Shown here in pieces: positions 5,987 to 16,502 of a stretch of DNA of 39,546 nt. Each line of letters opens with the position of its first letter. Position 1 is the first letter of the stretch. Source of the DNA: Croceibacterium_A sp035626815 (GTDB lineage Bacteria > Pseudomonadota > Alphaproteobacteria > Sphingomonadales > Sphingomonadaceae). The notes under the pieces were generated by a model. The model saw nothing but the letters and a program-made list of their open reading frames with translations. It was not told the DNA's origin and ran no database searches. The translations under genes and the position numbers were made by a program. The stretch covers positions 1 to 39,546 of the forward strand of contig DASPMY010000016.1 of NCBI GenBank assembly GCA_035626815.1, in the 5' to 3' direction.

Positions 5987-6208
5987 CGGAAAGTCTTAAC
6001 ACCGCTTCGGAAAGGGGCGGCGTTCGGTTCCAGATCGGGACAAACCGGGTTCGCGGCCCGTTCCGGCCGCCAAAAAACGACTCCGCGGCCCTCTAATCGT
6101 GGTTAACGCGATTGCCCGGCGGGCGTTCAGGCGTGTTGTTGGCAGCACAGGGAAGTGCCGAAAGGTCCATCCGGGCCCGATCGGCGATCCCCAGGCTGAT
6201 GAGAGAGA

Positions 6209-7363
6209 ATGCTCATGTCGGTACGTACGGCCCTCGCGAAACTGGCTGCCGCCGCGGCAGGCGGTGCGCTCGTAGGCGGCGCGGTGCATGTCGCCGAGCC
6301 CCAGGCGGCGGAGACGAGCTACCGCTCGGCCAAGCTGGTCAAGGGCGAACGCCCGGTGCGCTACGTCAAGGAGCGCCGCGCCGAGCGGACGATCCCGCCG
6401 CGCGAGACGCGCATCCGCCGCGTGATCACCCAGGAGTGCGAGGCGGACTGCGAGCAGGAATACGCGATGGTCCCGGTGCCGCTGCCGATGCCGCCGCTGC
6501 CGCAGGCGCCGGTCGTGGCGCACGGCGGCCAGGCGACGATGATCGGCGGCTCGGGCGGTTTCGGCGGCGGCTTCGGCGGCGGCTTCTTCGGCGGGTTCTT
6601 CGGCGGCAGCAGCGGCGGGGCCAAAGTCGAGATCAGCACGACCACCTCGACCTCGGGCAGCACCAGCGGCTCGTCGAGCGGCGGAGTCGACATCGACATC
6701 GACATCGACAACTCCACGACCGGCAGCTCGACCTCGACCAGCGGCGGCTCCACCTCGACAAGCGGCGGGTCGACCTCTACCTCCACCGGCGGCATCACCA
6801 GCACCACCACCAGCAGCTCCGGCGGCACGAGCAGCTCGTCCTCGTCGTCGTCGAGCTCGTCGTCGTCGAGCTCCTCGTCCAGCTCGTCGAGCTCGGGCGG
6901 CAGCGGCAGCACCAGCAGCGGCGGCAAGCCGTGCAAGTATCACTGCACCAGTTCGAGCGGCGGCTCGGGATCGAGCGGCTCGTCGGGCAGCTCGGGATCG
7001 AGCGGGTCGAGCTCGAGCTCGGGCGGGTCCAGCTCGAGCGGTTCGAGCTCGAGCAGCAGCTCGTCGTCGAGCTCGGGCTCGTCGAGCTCCTCGACCTCGG
7101 GCGTGTCGACCAGCACCTCGACCTCGGGCAACATGACCACCAGCACCTCGAGCTCGACGAGCGGTTCCAGCTCGACCAGCACCTCGTCCTCGACCAGCTC
7201 GTCGACGTCGACCAGCTCGTCGACCTCGGGCTCGAGCACCACGGGCAGCTCGACCTCGGGCACGCAAGTGCCGGAGCCGTCGATGGTGCTGCTGTTCGGC
7301 GCCGGGGCGGTGGCGGCGTTCTCCCGCCGCCGGCGCCAGGCCGGACAGCGCCTGGCGGCCTGA
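6209..7363 (+). CDS. Serine/glycine-rich PEP-CTERM sorting domain protein
   Basis: This is a 384-residue secreted or surface protein candidate. It has an alanine-rich signal-like N-terminus (residues 1-33), a basic segment with C-E-A-D-C, glycine repeats FGGGFGGGFFGG, and a tract DIDIDID. A long Ser/Thr/Gly low-complexity region follows, including about 22 consecutive serines encoded near 6830-6894, and the motif CKYHC interrupts it. The C-terminus is a PEP-CTERM tripartite tag: VPEP, a hydrophobic helix (MVLLFGAGAVAAF) and SRRRR. PEP-CTERM proteins are recognised by an exosortase, which is not in this window. Start choice is uncertain: ATG 6209, or ATG 6215 (MSVRT) with better spacing to GAGAGA. 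A terminator hairpin follows. Confidence 0.85.
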   Translation: MLMSVRTALAKLAAAAAGGALVGGAVHVAEPQAAETSYRSAKLVKGERPVRYVKERRAERTIPPRETRIRRVITQECEADCEQEYAMVPVPLPMPPLPQAPVVAHGGQATMIGGSGGFGGGFGGGFFGGFFGGSSGGAKVEISTTTSTSGSTSGSSSGGVDIDIDIDNSTTGSSTSTSGGSTSTSGGSTSTSTGGITSTTTSSSGGTSSSSSSSSSSSSSSSSSSSSSSGGSGSTSSGGKPCKYHCTSSSGGSGSSGSSGSSGSSGSSSSSGGSSSSGSSSSSSSSSSSGSSSSSTSGVSTSTSTSGNMTTSTSSSTSGSSSTSTSSSTSSSTSTSSSTSGSSTTGSSTSGTQVPEPSMVLLFGAGAVAAFSRRRRQAGQRLAA

Positions 7364-7392
7364 GCGGCAACGGGTTCCCAACAGGGGAGTCG

Positions 7393-7423
7393 AAGGGCGG
7401 TTCCGGGGGGAGCCGCCCTTCTT
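7393..7423. terminator. Rho-independent terminator shared by the PEP-CTERM and XRE genes
   Basis: AAGGGCGGTTCC (7393-7404) pairs with GGAGCCGCCCTT (7409-7420), with one G-T wobble, around GGGG, followed by CTTC. It lies between two convergent genes (stops at 7363 and 7442) and could serve both strands. Confidence 0.7.
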
Positions 7424-7441
7424 CACGCGTGCGGCAGCGGA

Positions 7442-7648
7442 TCAACCCGCGAGGAAGAACAGCTCCTCGACCGAGCAGCCGAGCGCGCCGGCGAGCTTGA
7501 GCGCGACCACCGTCGAGGGCGTGAACACGCCGTTCTCGACGGTGTTGACGGTCTTGCGGCTGACCCCGATCAGGTCGGCCAGCTGTGCCTGCGTGAGGCC
7601 CTTCGCCTCGCGCAGCTCCCGCAGCCGGTTGCCGAGCCGCTCAGCCAA
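7442..7648 (-). CDS. XRE-family helix-turn-helix regulator, 68 aa
   Basis: This is a single-domain Cro/CI-type DNA-binding protein. The HTH is LTQAQLADLIGVSRKTVNTVE (about residues 18-38, shown here in family order: helix 2, turn, recognition helix), ending with CSVEELFF typical of the YozG-like small regulators. It starts with TTG at 7648; this start overlaps the stop of the upstream membrane protein gene by 8 nt, so the two are translationally coupled. Paired small XRE regulators and multi-pass membrane proteins are common. The palindromic site at 8100-8141 is the likely operator, giving autoregulation. Confidence 0.9.
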   Translation of the reverse strand: MAERLGNRLRELREAKGLTQAQLADLIGVSRKTVNTVENGVFTPSTVVALKLAGALGCSVEELFFLAG

Positions 7649-8084
7649 GCGCGCGCCGCTCGAGCAGGCCGAAGCGCAGCAGCGCCGCGGCGATGCCGGC
7701 GGTCACGACGAGGTGGATCGCCATCCGCGCGGTCATCGGCTCGAACAAGTCGACGAGGTAGAGCGCGATCGCCGTCAGCATCGCCACGAGAAAGCCGAGC
7801 GACAGCGCGGCGGCGCGGTGCCCGCGGGTGACCTCGTCGTCCATCAGGTCGCGCACCTCGCGCTTCTGCAGCCAGAACCCGCCGGTCCACAGCGCCGCCA
7901 GCAGCACGCCTGACAGCAGCAGCCAGGCGCCGAGCTTGACGTGGTCGACCGTGCGCCCGGCGTCGCCGCCGCTGCCTTCGAGAAAGAAGGCCGCCTGCTG
8001 GGTGAGGAAGAATACCGCCAGCAACGGCAGCATGCGGGCGCGGCGGCGGCTGAGGCGGTCGGCCCGTTCGGCGTGAGACATCAT
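7641..8084 (-). CDS. Four-helix integral membrane protein co-transcribed with XRE regulator
   Basis: The 147-residue product has a basic start (RADRLSRRRAR) and four predicted membrane helices: about residues 18-36, 50-71, 89-110 and 119-139. A charged cytoplasmic loop, KREVRDLMDDE, lies between helices 2 and 3. No enzymatic motif is visible. Similar small membrane proteins paired with YozG-type regulators are widespread and uncharacterised. The ATG at 8084 is followed at once by a second ATG (8081); AGGGG lies 9 nt before the first. It is the first gene of a two-gene unit controlled from the palindromic promoter region at 8100-8147. Confidence 0.8.
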   Translation of the reverse strand: MMSHAERADRLSRRRARMLPLLAVFFLTQQAAFFLEGSGGDAGRTVDHVKLGAWLLLSGVLLAALWTGGFWLQKREVRDLMDDEVTRGHRAAALSLGFLVAMLTAIALYLVDLFEPMTARMAIHLVVTAGIAAALLRFGLLERRALG

Positions 8085-8099
8085 TTTCGGAAACCCCTG

Positions 8100-8147
8100 C
8101 TGTGTAACCTGTAGGTGACAAGTAACCTAGGGGTTACACAGCGTCAA
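8100..8147 (-). promoter_or_regulatory. Promoter with nested palindromic operator for the membrane protein/XRE pair
   Basis: CTGTGTAACC (8100-8109) is perfectly inverted as GGTTACACAG (8132-8141). Inside is a second, imperfect palindrome, TAGGTGACAAGTAACCTA (8112-8129). The unit GTAACC or its complement GGTTAC appears three times. On the minus strand, TTGACG (8147-8142) and TACTTG (8124-8119) are 17 nt apart, so the operator covers the promoter. This geometry suits two or more repressor dimers. Confidence 0.7.
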
Positions 8148-8158
8148 GCCCCGAACGG

Positions 8159-10834
<2,676 letters not shown>

Positions 10835-10969
10835 GGGCGAGGGGGCCTCCTGAATGTGCTGTTCCAGCCGCTTGGATGGTGGGGGAGGGCCGGATTTGCG
10901 CTGGCGCTTGCGCGTTCGCAGGCGCTAGGTCAAGCCGCGGGGCGAGGCTGGCGAGGCTAGGAAACGGCG

Positions 10970-11137
10970 ATGGCACTGGGTGGCGGAGGGAGGCGGCCGG
11001 AGCCGCTCCACGTGGTCCCGATGGCGCTCGCGCTGGTGCTGGCGGCCTTTGTCGGCGCGGCGCTCGGGCTGTTGTGGCACGCCGCCGGCTTCGGCGACGA
11101 GACCGAGCAGGGCCCCCCTGCCCAGCCGGTCGACTAG
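10970..11137 (+). CDS. Single-pass membrane protein, 55 aa, hypothetical
   Basis: The short product MALGGGGRRPEPLHVVPMAL... has one membrane helix (about residues 16-37, rich in Ala, Leu and Val) and an acidic, proline-rich C-terminus ending in PAQPVD. AGGAA lies about 8 nt before the ATG. It is divergent from acnA. Its TAG stop shares CTAG with the stop codon of the convergent EamA gene. No function is recognised. It could be chance, but the ribosome binding site, membrane segment and exact fit in the gap support it. Confidence 0.55.
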   Translation: MALGGGGRRPEPLHVVPMALALVLAAFVGAALGLLWHAAGFGDETEQGPPAQPVD

Positions 11138-12018
11138 ACCGCCGTCTGCTCGGGCGGCTTGCGCGGCGCGGCGATCCAGCAGCCGGCGACGATCAACCCG
11201 GCGCCGAGCAGCACCGGCGGCCGCACCGCCTCGGCAAAGAACAGCCAGCCGAACAGCATCGCCCACAGGAACCCCGAGTATTCGAGCGGGACCAGCGCCT
11301 GGGCCTCGGCGCGCGCGTAGGCCCAGGCGAACAGCAGCGCCGCGGACACCGCCAGCACCGCCGCCCCGGCGATCGTCGGCCAGCTGTCGCGCCCCGGCAT
11401 CTCGAACGCCAGCGGGGCGAACAGCACCAGCACCAGCGCGACCATCGCGTTCTGCCACGCGGCGACCTCGATCGGCCCGGCGAGCTGCGACTGCTGCCGC
11501 TGCAGCACCAGATTCCAGGCGTAGAGCATCGACGAGGCTAAGATCGAGGCGATGCCCCAGCCGGCGCCCTCGTGCCAATCGCCGCTGGAAACCCGGCCGA
11601 ACAGGATGACCGCGACCCCGACCAGCCCGAGCAGCGAGGCGCCGACCGCGCGCGGGCGGACCTGCTCCCCGAGCAGGATGGCGGCGAGATAGAGCGCGAT
11701 CAGCGGAGCGACGAACGACAGCGCGATCGCCTCGGCCAGCGGGATCCGGGCGATGCCCCAGAAGAACGTGAACGCCATCGCCGCGGCGACCACCCCGCGG
11801 GTCATGTGGACCCGCAGCGCGGCGCGCGTCGGCCGGGCGGTACGCGTGGCGAGCCACACCGGGCCGATCAGCGCGGTGCCGATGAAGCTGCGCAGCAGCA
11901 GCGCGCTGTAGGCGCCGACGGCGATCGCCGCGCCCTTCATCAACGCGTCCATCAGCGAGAACAGCCCGACCCCGAGCAGCGTCACCGCGTACGGCAGCAG
12001 CGGATGGTCGCGCGTCAT
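11134..12018 (-). CDS. EamA/DMT-family transporter
   Basis: This is a drug/metabolite transporter superfamily permease of 294 residues with about ten membrane helices arranged as two EamA repeats. The first repeat ends near LYLAAILLGEQVRPRAVGASLLGLVGVAVIL; the second ends near FLWAMLFGWLFFAEAVRPPVLLGAGLIVAG. Such proteins export amino acids or metabolites, and the substrate cannot be read from the sequence. I chose ATG 12018 (MTRDHPLLPY); an alternative ATG lies six codons upstream at 12036. The stop overlaps the convergent 55-codon gene by 4 nt. It is divergent from the L,D-transpeptidase gene. Confidence 0.9.
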   Translation of the reverse strand: MTRDHPLLPYAVTLLGVGLFSLMDALMKGAAIAVGAYSALLLRSFIGTALIGPVWLATRTARPTRAALRVHMTRGVVAAAMAFTFFWGIARIPLAEAIALSFVAPLIALYLAAILLGEQVRPRAVGASLLGLVGVAVILFGRVSSGDWHEGAGWGIASILASSMLYAWNLVLQRQQSQLAGPIEVAAWQNAMVALVLVLFAPLAFEMPGRDSWPTIAGAAVLAVSAALLFAWAYARAEAQALVPLEYSGFLWAMLFGWLFFAEAVRPPVLLGAGLIVAGCWIAAPRKPPEQTAV

Positions 12019-12194
12019 CGTGTTGCTTCTAGGCATTGGCGAGTGGCGGACAATCCACGGCCTGAAAGGATTCAGCGGACAGTCAGCCGCGCCGGTTGAT
12101 AGCGGCCGGCGAAACAGGCAGAATCCGGGCCGCGCACACCCCGGATCGACCCGGTTTCCCGGGGCAGACAATGGTAAGCAGGGCCAGATTGACA

Positions 12195-13541
12195 ATGAAA
12201 ACCGTGTTCCGCACTTCGCTCCTCGTGAGCCTCGGCCTCGCCGCCGCGCTGCCCGCGGCCGCGCAAGGCTTGCAGACCGAGCCGGTGCTCGAGGAGGACG
12301 CGGTCGAGGTGCTCGCCCCACCGACCGGCCGCGAGCTGACGTTGCCGCCGGCGCCCAACTATCCGGCGGTGATGCAGTGGCCGGTGGCCCATGCGCGCTC
12401 GCTGCTGGCGGTCGCCGAGGGAATCGGCGCCGAAGGGCTCGACCCGCGCGACTACCGCACCGCCGACTTGCGCGCGGCGATCGAGGCCGGTCAGGGCGCG
12501 CAGCTCGACGCGGTGGCGAGCCAGGTGTTCACCTGGCTGGTCGAGGACTTGCGCGATGGCCGCACTCCGATGGAGGCACGGCGGCAGTGGTTCGTGGTCG
12601 ATCCCGACCCCGACATGACGCCGACCGGCCGGCTGATGACCGAGGCGCTGGCGACCGGCAACGTCGCGGCGGCGCTCGCCGGTCTCAACCCGACGCACCC
12701 CGATTATGCGGCACTGCGCGAGGAGCTGGCGCAGACTCCGGCATCGCAAGCCCAGCGGCGCAAGCTCATCCGCGCCAACATGGACCGCTGGCGCTGGCTC
12801 CAGCGCGATCTGGGCGGGCAGTACCTGTTGACCAACGTGCCCGAGTTCCAGCTCCGGCTCACGGTCAACAACAACATCATCCGCACTTACCGCACGATCG
12901 TCGGCAAGCCGGGCCGGACGGCGACGCCGCAGCTCGCCGAGACGGTCGAAGGGGTGATCTTCAACCCGACTTGGACGGTGCCGCAGTCGATCGTCAAAGG
13001 CGAGGGGCTCGGCGCGCGGGTGCTCGGCAATCCCGGCTGGGCGCGCGCCAACGGGTACACCGCCACCCGCGGCGCCAACGGCTACGTCAGCGTGGTGCAG
13101 GGTTCCGGCCCCGGCAACTCGCTCGGCAAGATGAAGCTCGACATGCCCAACCCGCATGCGATCTTCCTCCACGACACGCCGTCGCGCGGGCTGTTCGCCA
13201 ACGCCAGCCGCGCGCTGAGCCACGGCTGCGTGCGGGTCGAGCGGGCGCTCGAGCTGGCGATGACCATCGCCATCCTCGGCCAGGGCGCTACGCGCGACGA
13301 GGCGGTGGGCATCTCGACCTCGGGCGAATACACCCGCGTGCCGGTCAAGAAGTCGATGCCGGTCTACATCACCTACTTCACGATGGCGCGCGACATCGAC
13401 GGCGAGCTGAAGACCTTCAACGACATCTACGGCCGCGACGCGCCGGTGCTGGCGAGCTTCGAGCAGCCCCGCGTCGGCAATCGCGCTCGGGTGACCAGCG
13501 AAGAGGTCGTCGAGATCGTCGACGACCTGCAGACGTCCTGA
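12195..13541 (+). CDS. L,D-transpeptidase, YcbB-type (YkuD domain)
   Basis: This periplasmic enzyme forms 3-3 peptidoglycan cross-links or related bonds. The 448-residue product has a signal peptide (MKTVFRTSLL... to AAAQG, cleavage about residue 23), a scaffold domain, then the YkuD catalytic domain (about residues 215-370). The catalytic signature HDTPSRGLF...SHGCVRVE contains His, then Ser-His-Gly-Cys-x-Arg. This order resembles E. coli YcbB/LdtD, but it is shorter, with a reduced N-terminal part. The start at 12195 gives a clean signal peptide; upstream in-frame ATGs (12171, 12096) would add an unlikely extension. It is convergent with a second transpeptidase across a hairpin. Confidence 0.93.
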   Translation: MKTVFRTSLLVSLGLAAALPAAAQGLQTEPVLEEDAVEVLAPPTGRELTLPPAPNYPAVMQWPVAHARSLLAVAEGIGAEGLDPRDYRTADLRAAIEAGQGAQLDAVASQVFTWLVEDLRDGRTPMEARRQWFVVDPDPDMTPTGRLMTEALATGNVAAALAGLNPTHPDYAALREELAQTPASQAQRRKLIRANMDRWRWLQRDLGGQYLLTNVPEFQLRLTVNNNIIRTYRTIVGKPGRTATPQLAETVEGVIFNPTWTVPQSIVKGEGLGARVLGNPGWARANGYTATRGANGYVSVVQGSGPGNSLGKMKLDMPNPHAIFLHDTPSRGLFANASRALSHGCVRVERALELAMTIAILGQGATRDEAVGISTSGEYTRVPVKKSMPVYITYFTMARDIDGELKTFNDIYGRDAPVLASFEQPRVGNRARVTSEEVVEIVDDLQTS

Positions 13542-13545
13542 ACGT

Positions 13546-13603
13546 CCTTCGAGACGGGCCTTCGACTGCGCGCCTGCGGCGCTCCGAAGACGCGTCTCGA
13601 AGG
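13546..13603. terminator. Inverted repeat between convergent transpeptidase genes
   Basis: CCTTCGAGACG (13546-13556) is perfectly complementary to CGTCTCGAAGG (13593-13603), with further GC-rich pairing inside. It starts 5 bp after one stop codon and ends 8 bp before the other, so it can serve as a bidirectional terminator. It belongs to the same general class of TTCGA-containing intergenic repeats seen near 1600 and 35840. Confidence 0.65.
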
Positions 13604-13611
13604 GCCGCTCG

Positions 13612-14235
13612 CTAGCTCAATCCCAGCCGGTCGGCGTAGAGCAGGCGTCCGCCGGAAAGCTGCGCCAGCGCGAACAGGAAGTCGTCGGGGGCTAGCGCGA
13701 AGCAGCCGTTCGAGCGGCCGAGGCGGCCCCAGCGTTCGACGTGCGCCTGCGTGCAATAGTCGGCCGCGTGCATCACGATCGCCCGGTCGAATGTGTTCGA
13801 GTTGTCGGGATCGAGGCTGCCGAGCCGGACCGAGGTGCCGTATTTCCCGGTGTACCACTCCCAGGTGATGTAGGCCCCGCGCGCAGTGGCGAGCGAGCCG
13901 GGCTCGTTCGAGAACCACTTCAGCCAGCCATCGTGCTCCGGGTCCGAGCCCATTCCGTGGGCGACGCGGTATGAGCTGACGGTGCCGGCTTCGAGGTTGG
14001 CGAAATGGAACCGCGGCAGCGCGGAATGGAGGCCGAAGTCGGCGACGCCGGCGATGTCGCGCCGCCACAGCACGTCACCCGCCCGCGCCACCTCGCGGCG
14101 GGCGATGTCGAGCACTTGCGCCTGCCACCCGGCGAGCCCGCTCGGCTGGGCGAAGACCCGCGCCGGCAGTGCCAGCGAGCCCGCCGCCGCGCCGGCCGCT
14201 GCGATGAAGTTGCGCCTGTTCACGGTCCCGACCAT
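13612..14235 (-). CDS. Murein L,D-transpeptidase catalytic domain protein (YkuD_2 type)
   Basis: The 207-residue exported protein has a twin-arginine-like start NRRNFIAAAGAAAGSLALP and cleavage near VFAQP (residue 30). The catalytic region HAADYCTQAHVERWGRLG followed by RSNGCFAL shows the conserved His and the S-N-G-C nucleophile of the YkuD_2 family, a distant relative of classical L,D-transpeptidases. Ser-Asn-Gly-Cys replaces the Ser-His-Gly-Cys of the neighbour at 12195, as is usual for this family. It is probably periplasmic and acts on peptidoglycan. It lies convergent to the other transpeptidase and is followed upstream on the same strand by a retropepsin-like protease gene. Confidence 0.88.
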   Translation of the reverse strand: MVGTVNRRNFIAAAGAAAGSLALPARVFAQPSGLAGWQAQVLDIARREVARAGDVLWRRDIAGVADFGLHSALPRFHFANLEAGTVSSYRVAHGMGSDPEHDGWLKWFSNEPGSLATARGAYITWEWYTGKYGTSVRLGSLDPDNSNTFDRAIVMHAADYCTQAHVERWGRLGRSNGCFALAPDDFLFALAQLSGGRLLYADRLGLS

Positions 14236-14282
14236 GCCCCGCGATAGCCGGTCCTGTCTAGCGCGTCGCTGAACGGCCCGGC

Positions 14283-14807
14283 TCAGCCGCCGAGGACCAT
14301 CTGGTCATGGCCGATCTCGACCCGCTGGATCTGGCCGAGGAACGACTGGCCGAGCAGCGAGGTGCCGAGCCCGTCGGGCACGACGATCGCCTCGACCGCC
14401 TGCGCCTCGAGCGAGCCGAGCTGCATCCGCTCGATGGTGACGTCCACACCATAAACCGCGCCGCTGGCGCCCTGGGCGACCGGGCGGACGGCGTCGGGGT
14501 CCCACTCGATGCCCAGCGCATCGGCGTCCGCGCCCGTCAGCGCGACGACGCTCGCGCCGGTGTCGACCAGCATCCGTGTAGTGGCCCCGTCGACCGCGAC
14601 GTCGGCATAGAAGTGCCCGTCGCTCTCGCGGGGAAGCACGACCTCGCCGGCGAGCCACTGCTCGCGCTGAACGACCTCGAGCCGGTTCGCCGACTCGCCC
14701 GGCCCGGCGGCGCCGGCAGAGGCGGGCGCATCCGGCGCACCCGGCGCGAGCCAGCCGATCAGCGCGCCGGTCGCGATGACGATGGCGATGAACGGGCGAA
14801 CCTGCAT
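14283..14807 (-). CDS. Retropepsin-like aspartic protease, membrane anchored
   Basis: The 174-residue product has an N-terminal membrane anchor (FIAIVIATGALIGWLAP, residues 6-22), a linker rich in Ala, Gly and Pro, then a single retropepsin-like domain. The catalytic motif is MLVDTGASVVALTGADADALGI (given here in two parts: VDTGAS, then the flap-side ADALGI). A hydrophobic stretch, TSLLGQSFLGQI, follows near the C-terminus. This matches the TIGR02281 clan AA family of alphaproteobacteria, which must dimerise to be active. The substrate is unknown. It is on the same strand as the flanking transpeptidase and lipoprotein genes. Confidence 0.88.
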   Translation of the reverse strand: MQVRPFIAIVIATGALIGWLAPGAPDAPASAGAAGPGESANRLEVVQREQWLAGEVVLPRESDGHFYADVAVDGATTRMLVDTGASVVALTGADADALGIEWDPDAVRPVAQGASGAVYGVDVTIERMQLGSLEAQAVEAIVVPDGLGTSLLGQSFLGQIQRVEIGHDQMVLGG

Positions 14808-14851
14808 GGCCGCAGGCTAAGCCGCGCGTGCTTAAGCTCGGGTAAAGCGCC

Positions 14852-15334
14852 TCAGAACCGCGGCACCGGGTTGGCCGCGCCGTCGACGGGGCCCGCGACC
14901 ACGTCCCAGTGCTCGACGATGCGGCAATCGGCCACGCGGAAGAAATCGGCCACCGCATAGGGCGGCGCGCCCGGTGCCGGTGTGAAGCGCGCGTGCACCG
15001 CCACGGTATCGCCTTCGGCGGCGGTGCGCAGCACTTCCCAGTGCGCCTGGGGCAGCTCGGCCATCAGGCCTTCGAGAAAGCGAATCGCGCCCTCGCGGTC
15101 GCCGCCCGCGACGTCGGGCTTGTGCTCGACGAAGGCCGGGCTGACGAAGCCCTCGAACGCCGGCCGGACCTGCTTGTCGACCAGCGCCTGGCGGTAGAAG
15201 TTGGTGACCACGAACCGGCTGGTCCCGGCGCCGTCGCGGCAGTGCTCGAGAGGCGGCGGCTGGCCATGCAGCGCCCAGCCCGGGTCGCAGGCGGCCAGGG
15301 CCAGCAGCGCAGCGAGCGCTGCGGCGCGCTTCAC
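14852..15334 (-). CDS. Lipoprotein with SnoaL/NTF2-like domain
   Basis: The 160-residue product starts with GTG at 15334, overlapping the ispG stop codon (GTGA). The N-terminus KRAAALAALLALAAC is a lipoprotein signal with lipobox L-A-A-C (Cys about residue 16). The mature part looks like a SnoaL-type polyketide-cyclase/NTF2-like fold: FVVTNFYRQALVDKQ, then FVSPAFVEHKPDVAGG, and the C-terminal ADFFRVADCRIVEHWDVV. Proteins of this group bind small hydrophobic ligands or act as isomerases, and no role can be assigned. The overlap with ispG suggests co-translation, not a functional link. Confidence 0.82.
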   Translation of the reverse strand: MKRAAALAALLALAACDPGWALHGQPPPLEHCRDGAGTSRFVVTNFYRQALVDKQVRPAFEGFVSPAFVEHKPDVAGGDREGAIRFLEGLMAELPQAHWEVLRTAAEGDTVAVHARFTPAPGAPPYAVADFFRVADCRIVEHWDVVAGPVDGAANPVPRF

Positions 15335-16458
15335 TCGGCCGCCTCCGCGGGCAGCGCCTCCGCCGCCTCGATCTCGGCCGCCTTGCCCTCGACCAGCGCG
15401 ACGATGTGGTCGAGCATCCGCTCGCTCTCGACGTGGTGGTCGGTGACGCCCGAGAGGTAGACCATGTGCTTGCCCGCGCCGCCGCCGGTGATGCCGATGT
15501 CGGTCTCGCGCGCCTCGCCCGGTCCGTTGACGACGCAGCCGAGCACCGAGAGCGACAGCGGGGTCTTGATGTGCTGGAGCCGCTCCTCGAGCGCCTGGAC
15601 GGTGCGGATCACGTCGAAGCCCTGCCGCGCGCAGCTCGGGCACGAGACCACGCGCACGCCGCGGGTGCGCAAGCCGAGCGCCTTGAGGATCTCGAACCCG
15701 ACGCGCACCTCCTGCTCGGGCTCGGCCGAGAGCGAGACGCGGATGGTGTCGCCGATCCCGGCCCACAGCAGGTTGCCCATGCCGATGGAGCTCTTGACCG
15801 TGCCGCCGATCAGCCCGCCGGCCTCGGTGATGCCGAGATGCAGCGGACAGTCGACCGCGTCGGCGAGCTGCATGTAGGCGGCCACCGCGAGGAACACGTC
15901 GCTCGCCTTCACCGCCACCTTGTATTCGTGGAAGTCGTGGTCCTGCAGCAGCTTGATGTGGTCGAGCGCGCTTTCGACCAGCGCCTCGGGGCACGGCTCG
16001 GCGTATTTCTCGAGCAGGTCCTTCTCGAGGCTCCCGGCGTTGACGCCGATGCGGATCGCGCAGCCGTTGGCTTTGGCGGCGCGGACCACTTCGGCGACCC
16101 GCTCAGAGCTGCCGATGTTGCCGGGGTTGATGCGCAGGCAAGCGGCGCCGGCGTCGGCCGCCTCGAGCGCGCGCTTGTAGTGGAAGTGGATGTCGGCGAC
16201 GATCGGGATGCGCGCCGCACGGACGATCTGGCCCAGCGCGGCGGTGCTGTCGGCGTCGGGACAGGAGACGCGGATGATGTCGGCGCCCGCCTCCTCGCAG
16301 CGGCGGATCTGGTCGATCGTCGCCCTGGCGTCCGACGTCGGGGTGTTGGTCATCGTCTGCACGGTGATCGGCGCGTCGCCGCCGACCGGCACGTTGCCGA
16401 CCATGATCTGGCGGCTTTGGCGGCGCACGATGTCGCGCCAGGGGCGGATGGAAGACAT
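15331..16458 (-). CDS. ispG: 4-hydroxy-3-methylbut-2-enyl-diphosphate synthase (flavodoxin/ferredoxin)
   Basis: IspG (GcpE) is the iron-sulfur enzyme for the sixth step of the MEP isoprenoid pathway, using reduced flavodoxin or ferredoxin. The 375-residue product shows the N-terminal TIM-barrel domain (VQTMTNTPTSDARATIDQI near residues 33-51, ADIHFHYKRAL, RINPGNIGS) and the C-terminal cluster domain with VVSCPSCARQGFD and LGCVVNGPGEA, which supply the three cysteine ligands. The ATG at 16458 (MSSIRPWRDI) matches homologues; the longer upstream frame does not. It ends in the overlapping lipoprotein start and is preceded by an FAD monooxygenase gene 44 bp away. Confidence 0.97.
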   Translation of the reverse strand: MSSIRPWRDIVRRQSRQIMVGNVPVGGDAPITVQTMTNTPTSDARATIDQIRRCEEAGADIIRVSCPDADSTAALGQIVRAARIPIVADIHFHYKRALEAADAGAACLRINPGNIGSSERVAEVVRAAKANGCAIRIGVNAGSLEKDLLEKYAEPCPEALVESALDHIKLLQDHDFHEYKVAVKASDVFLAVAAYMQLADAVDCPLHLGITEAGGLIGGTVKSSIGMGNLLWAGIGDTIRVSLSAEPEQEVRVGFEILKALGLRTRGVRVVSCPSCARQGFDVIRTVQALEERLQHIKTPLSLSVLGCVVNGPGEARETDIGITGGGAGKHMVYLSGVTDHHVESERMLDHIVALVEGKAAEIEAAEALPAEAAE

Positions 16459-16502
16459 GGCGCGCGATATAAGGGCGCGCGGATTAAGGGGCAATGACGG
16501 CG

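Noticed and set aside
6145..6175. Possible sigma-54 promoter before the PEP-CTERM gene (TGGCA...GTGC)
   Set aside because: The distance between the GG and GC elements is about 14 bases instead of 10, so it does not fit.
6361..7445. Long antisense frames over the serine-rich gene
   Set aside because: They are mirror translations of the repetitive Ser/Gly codons and show only low-complexity sequence.
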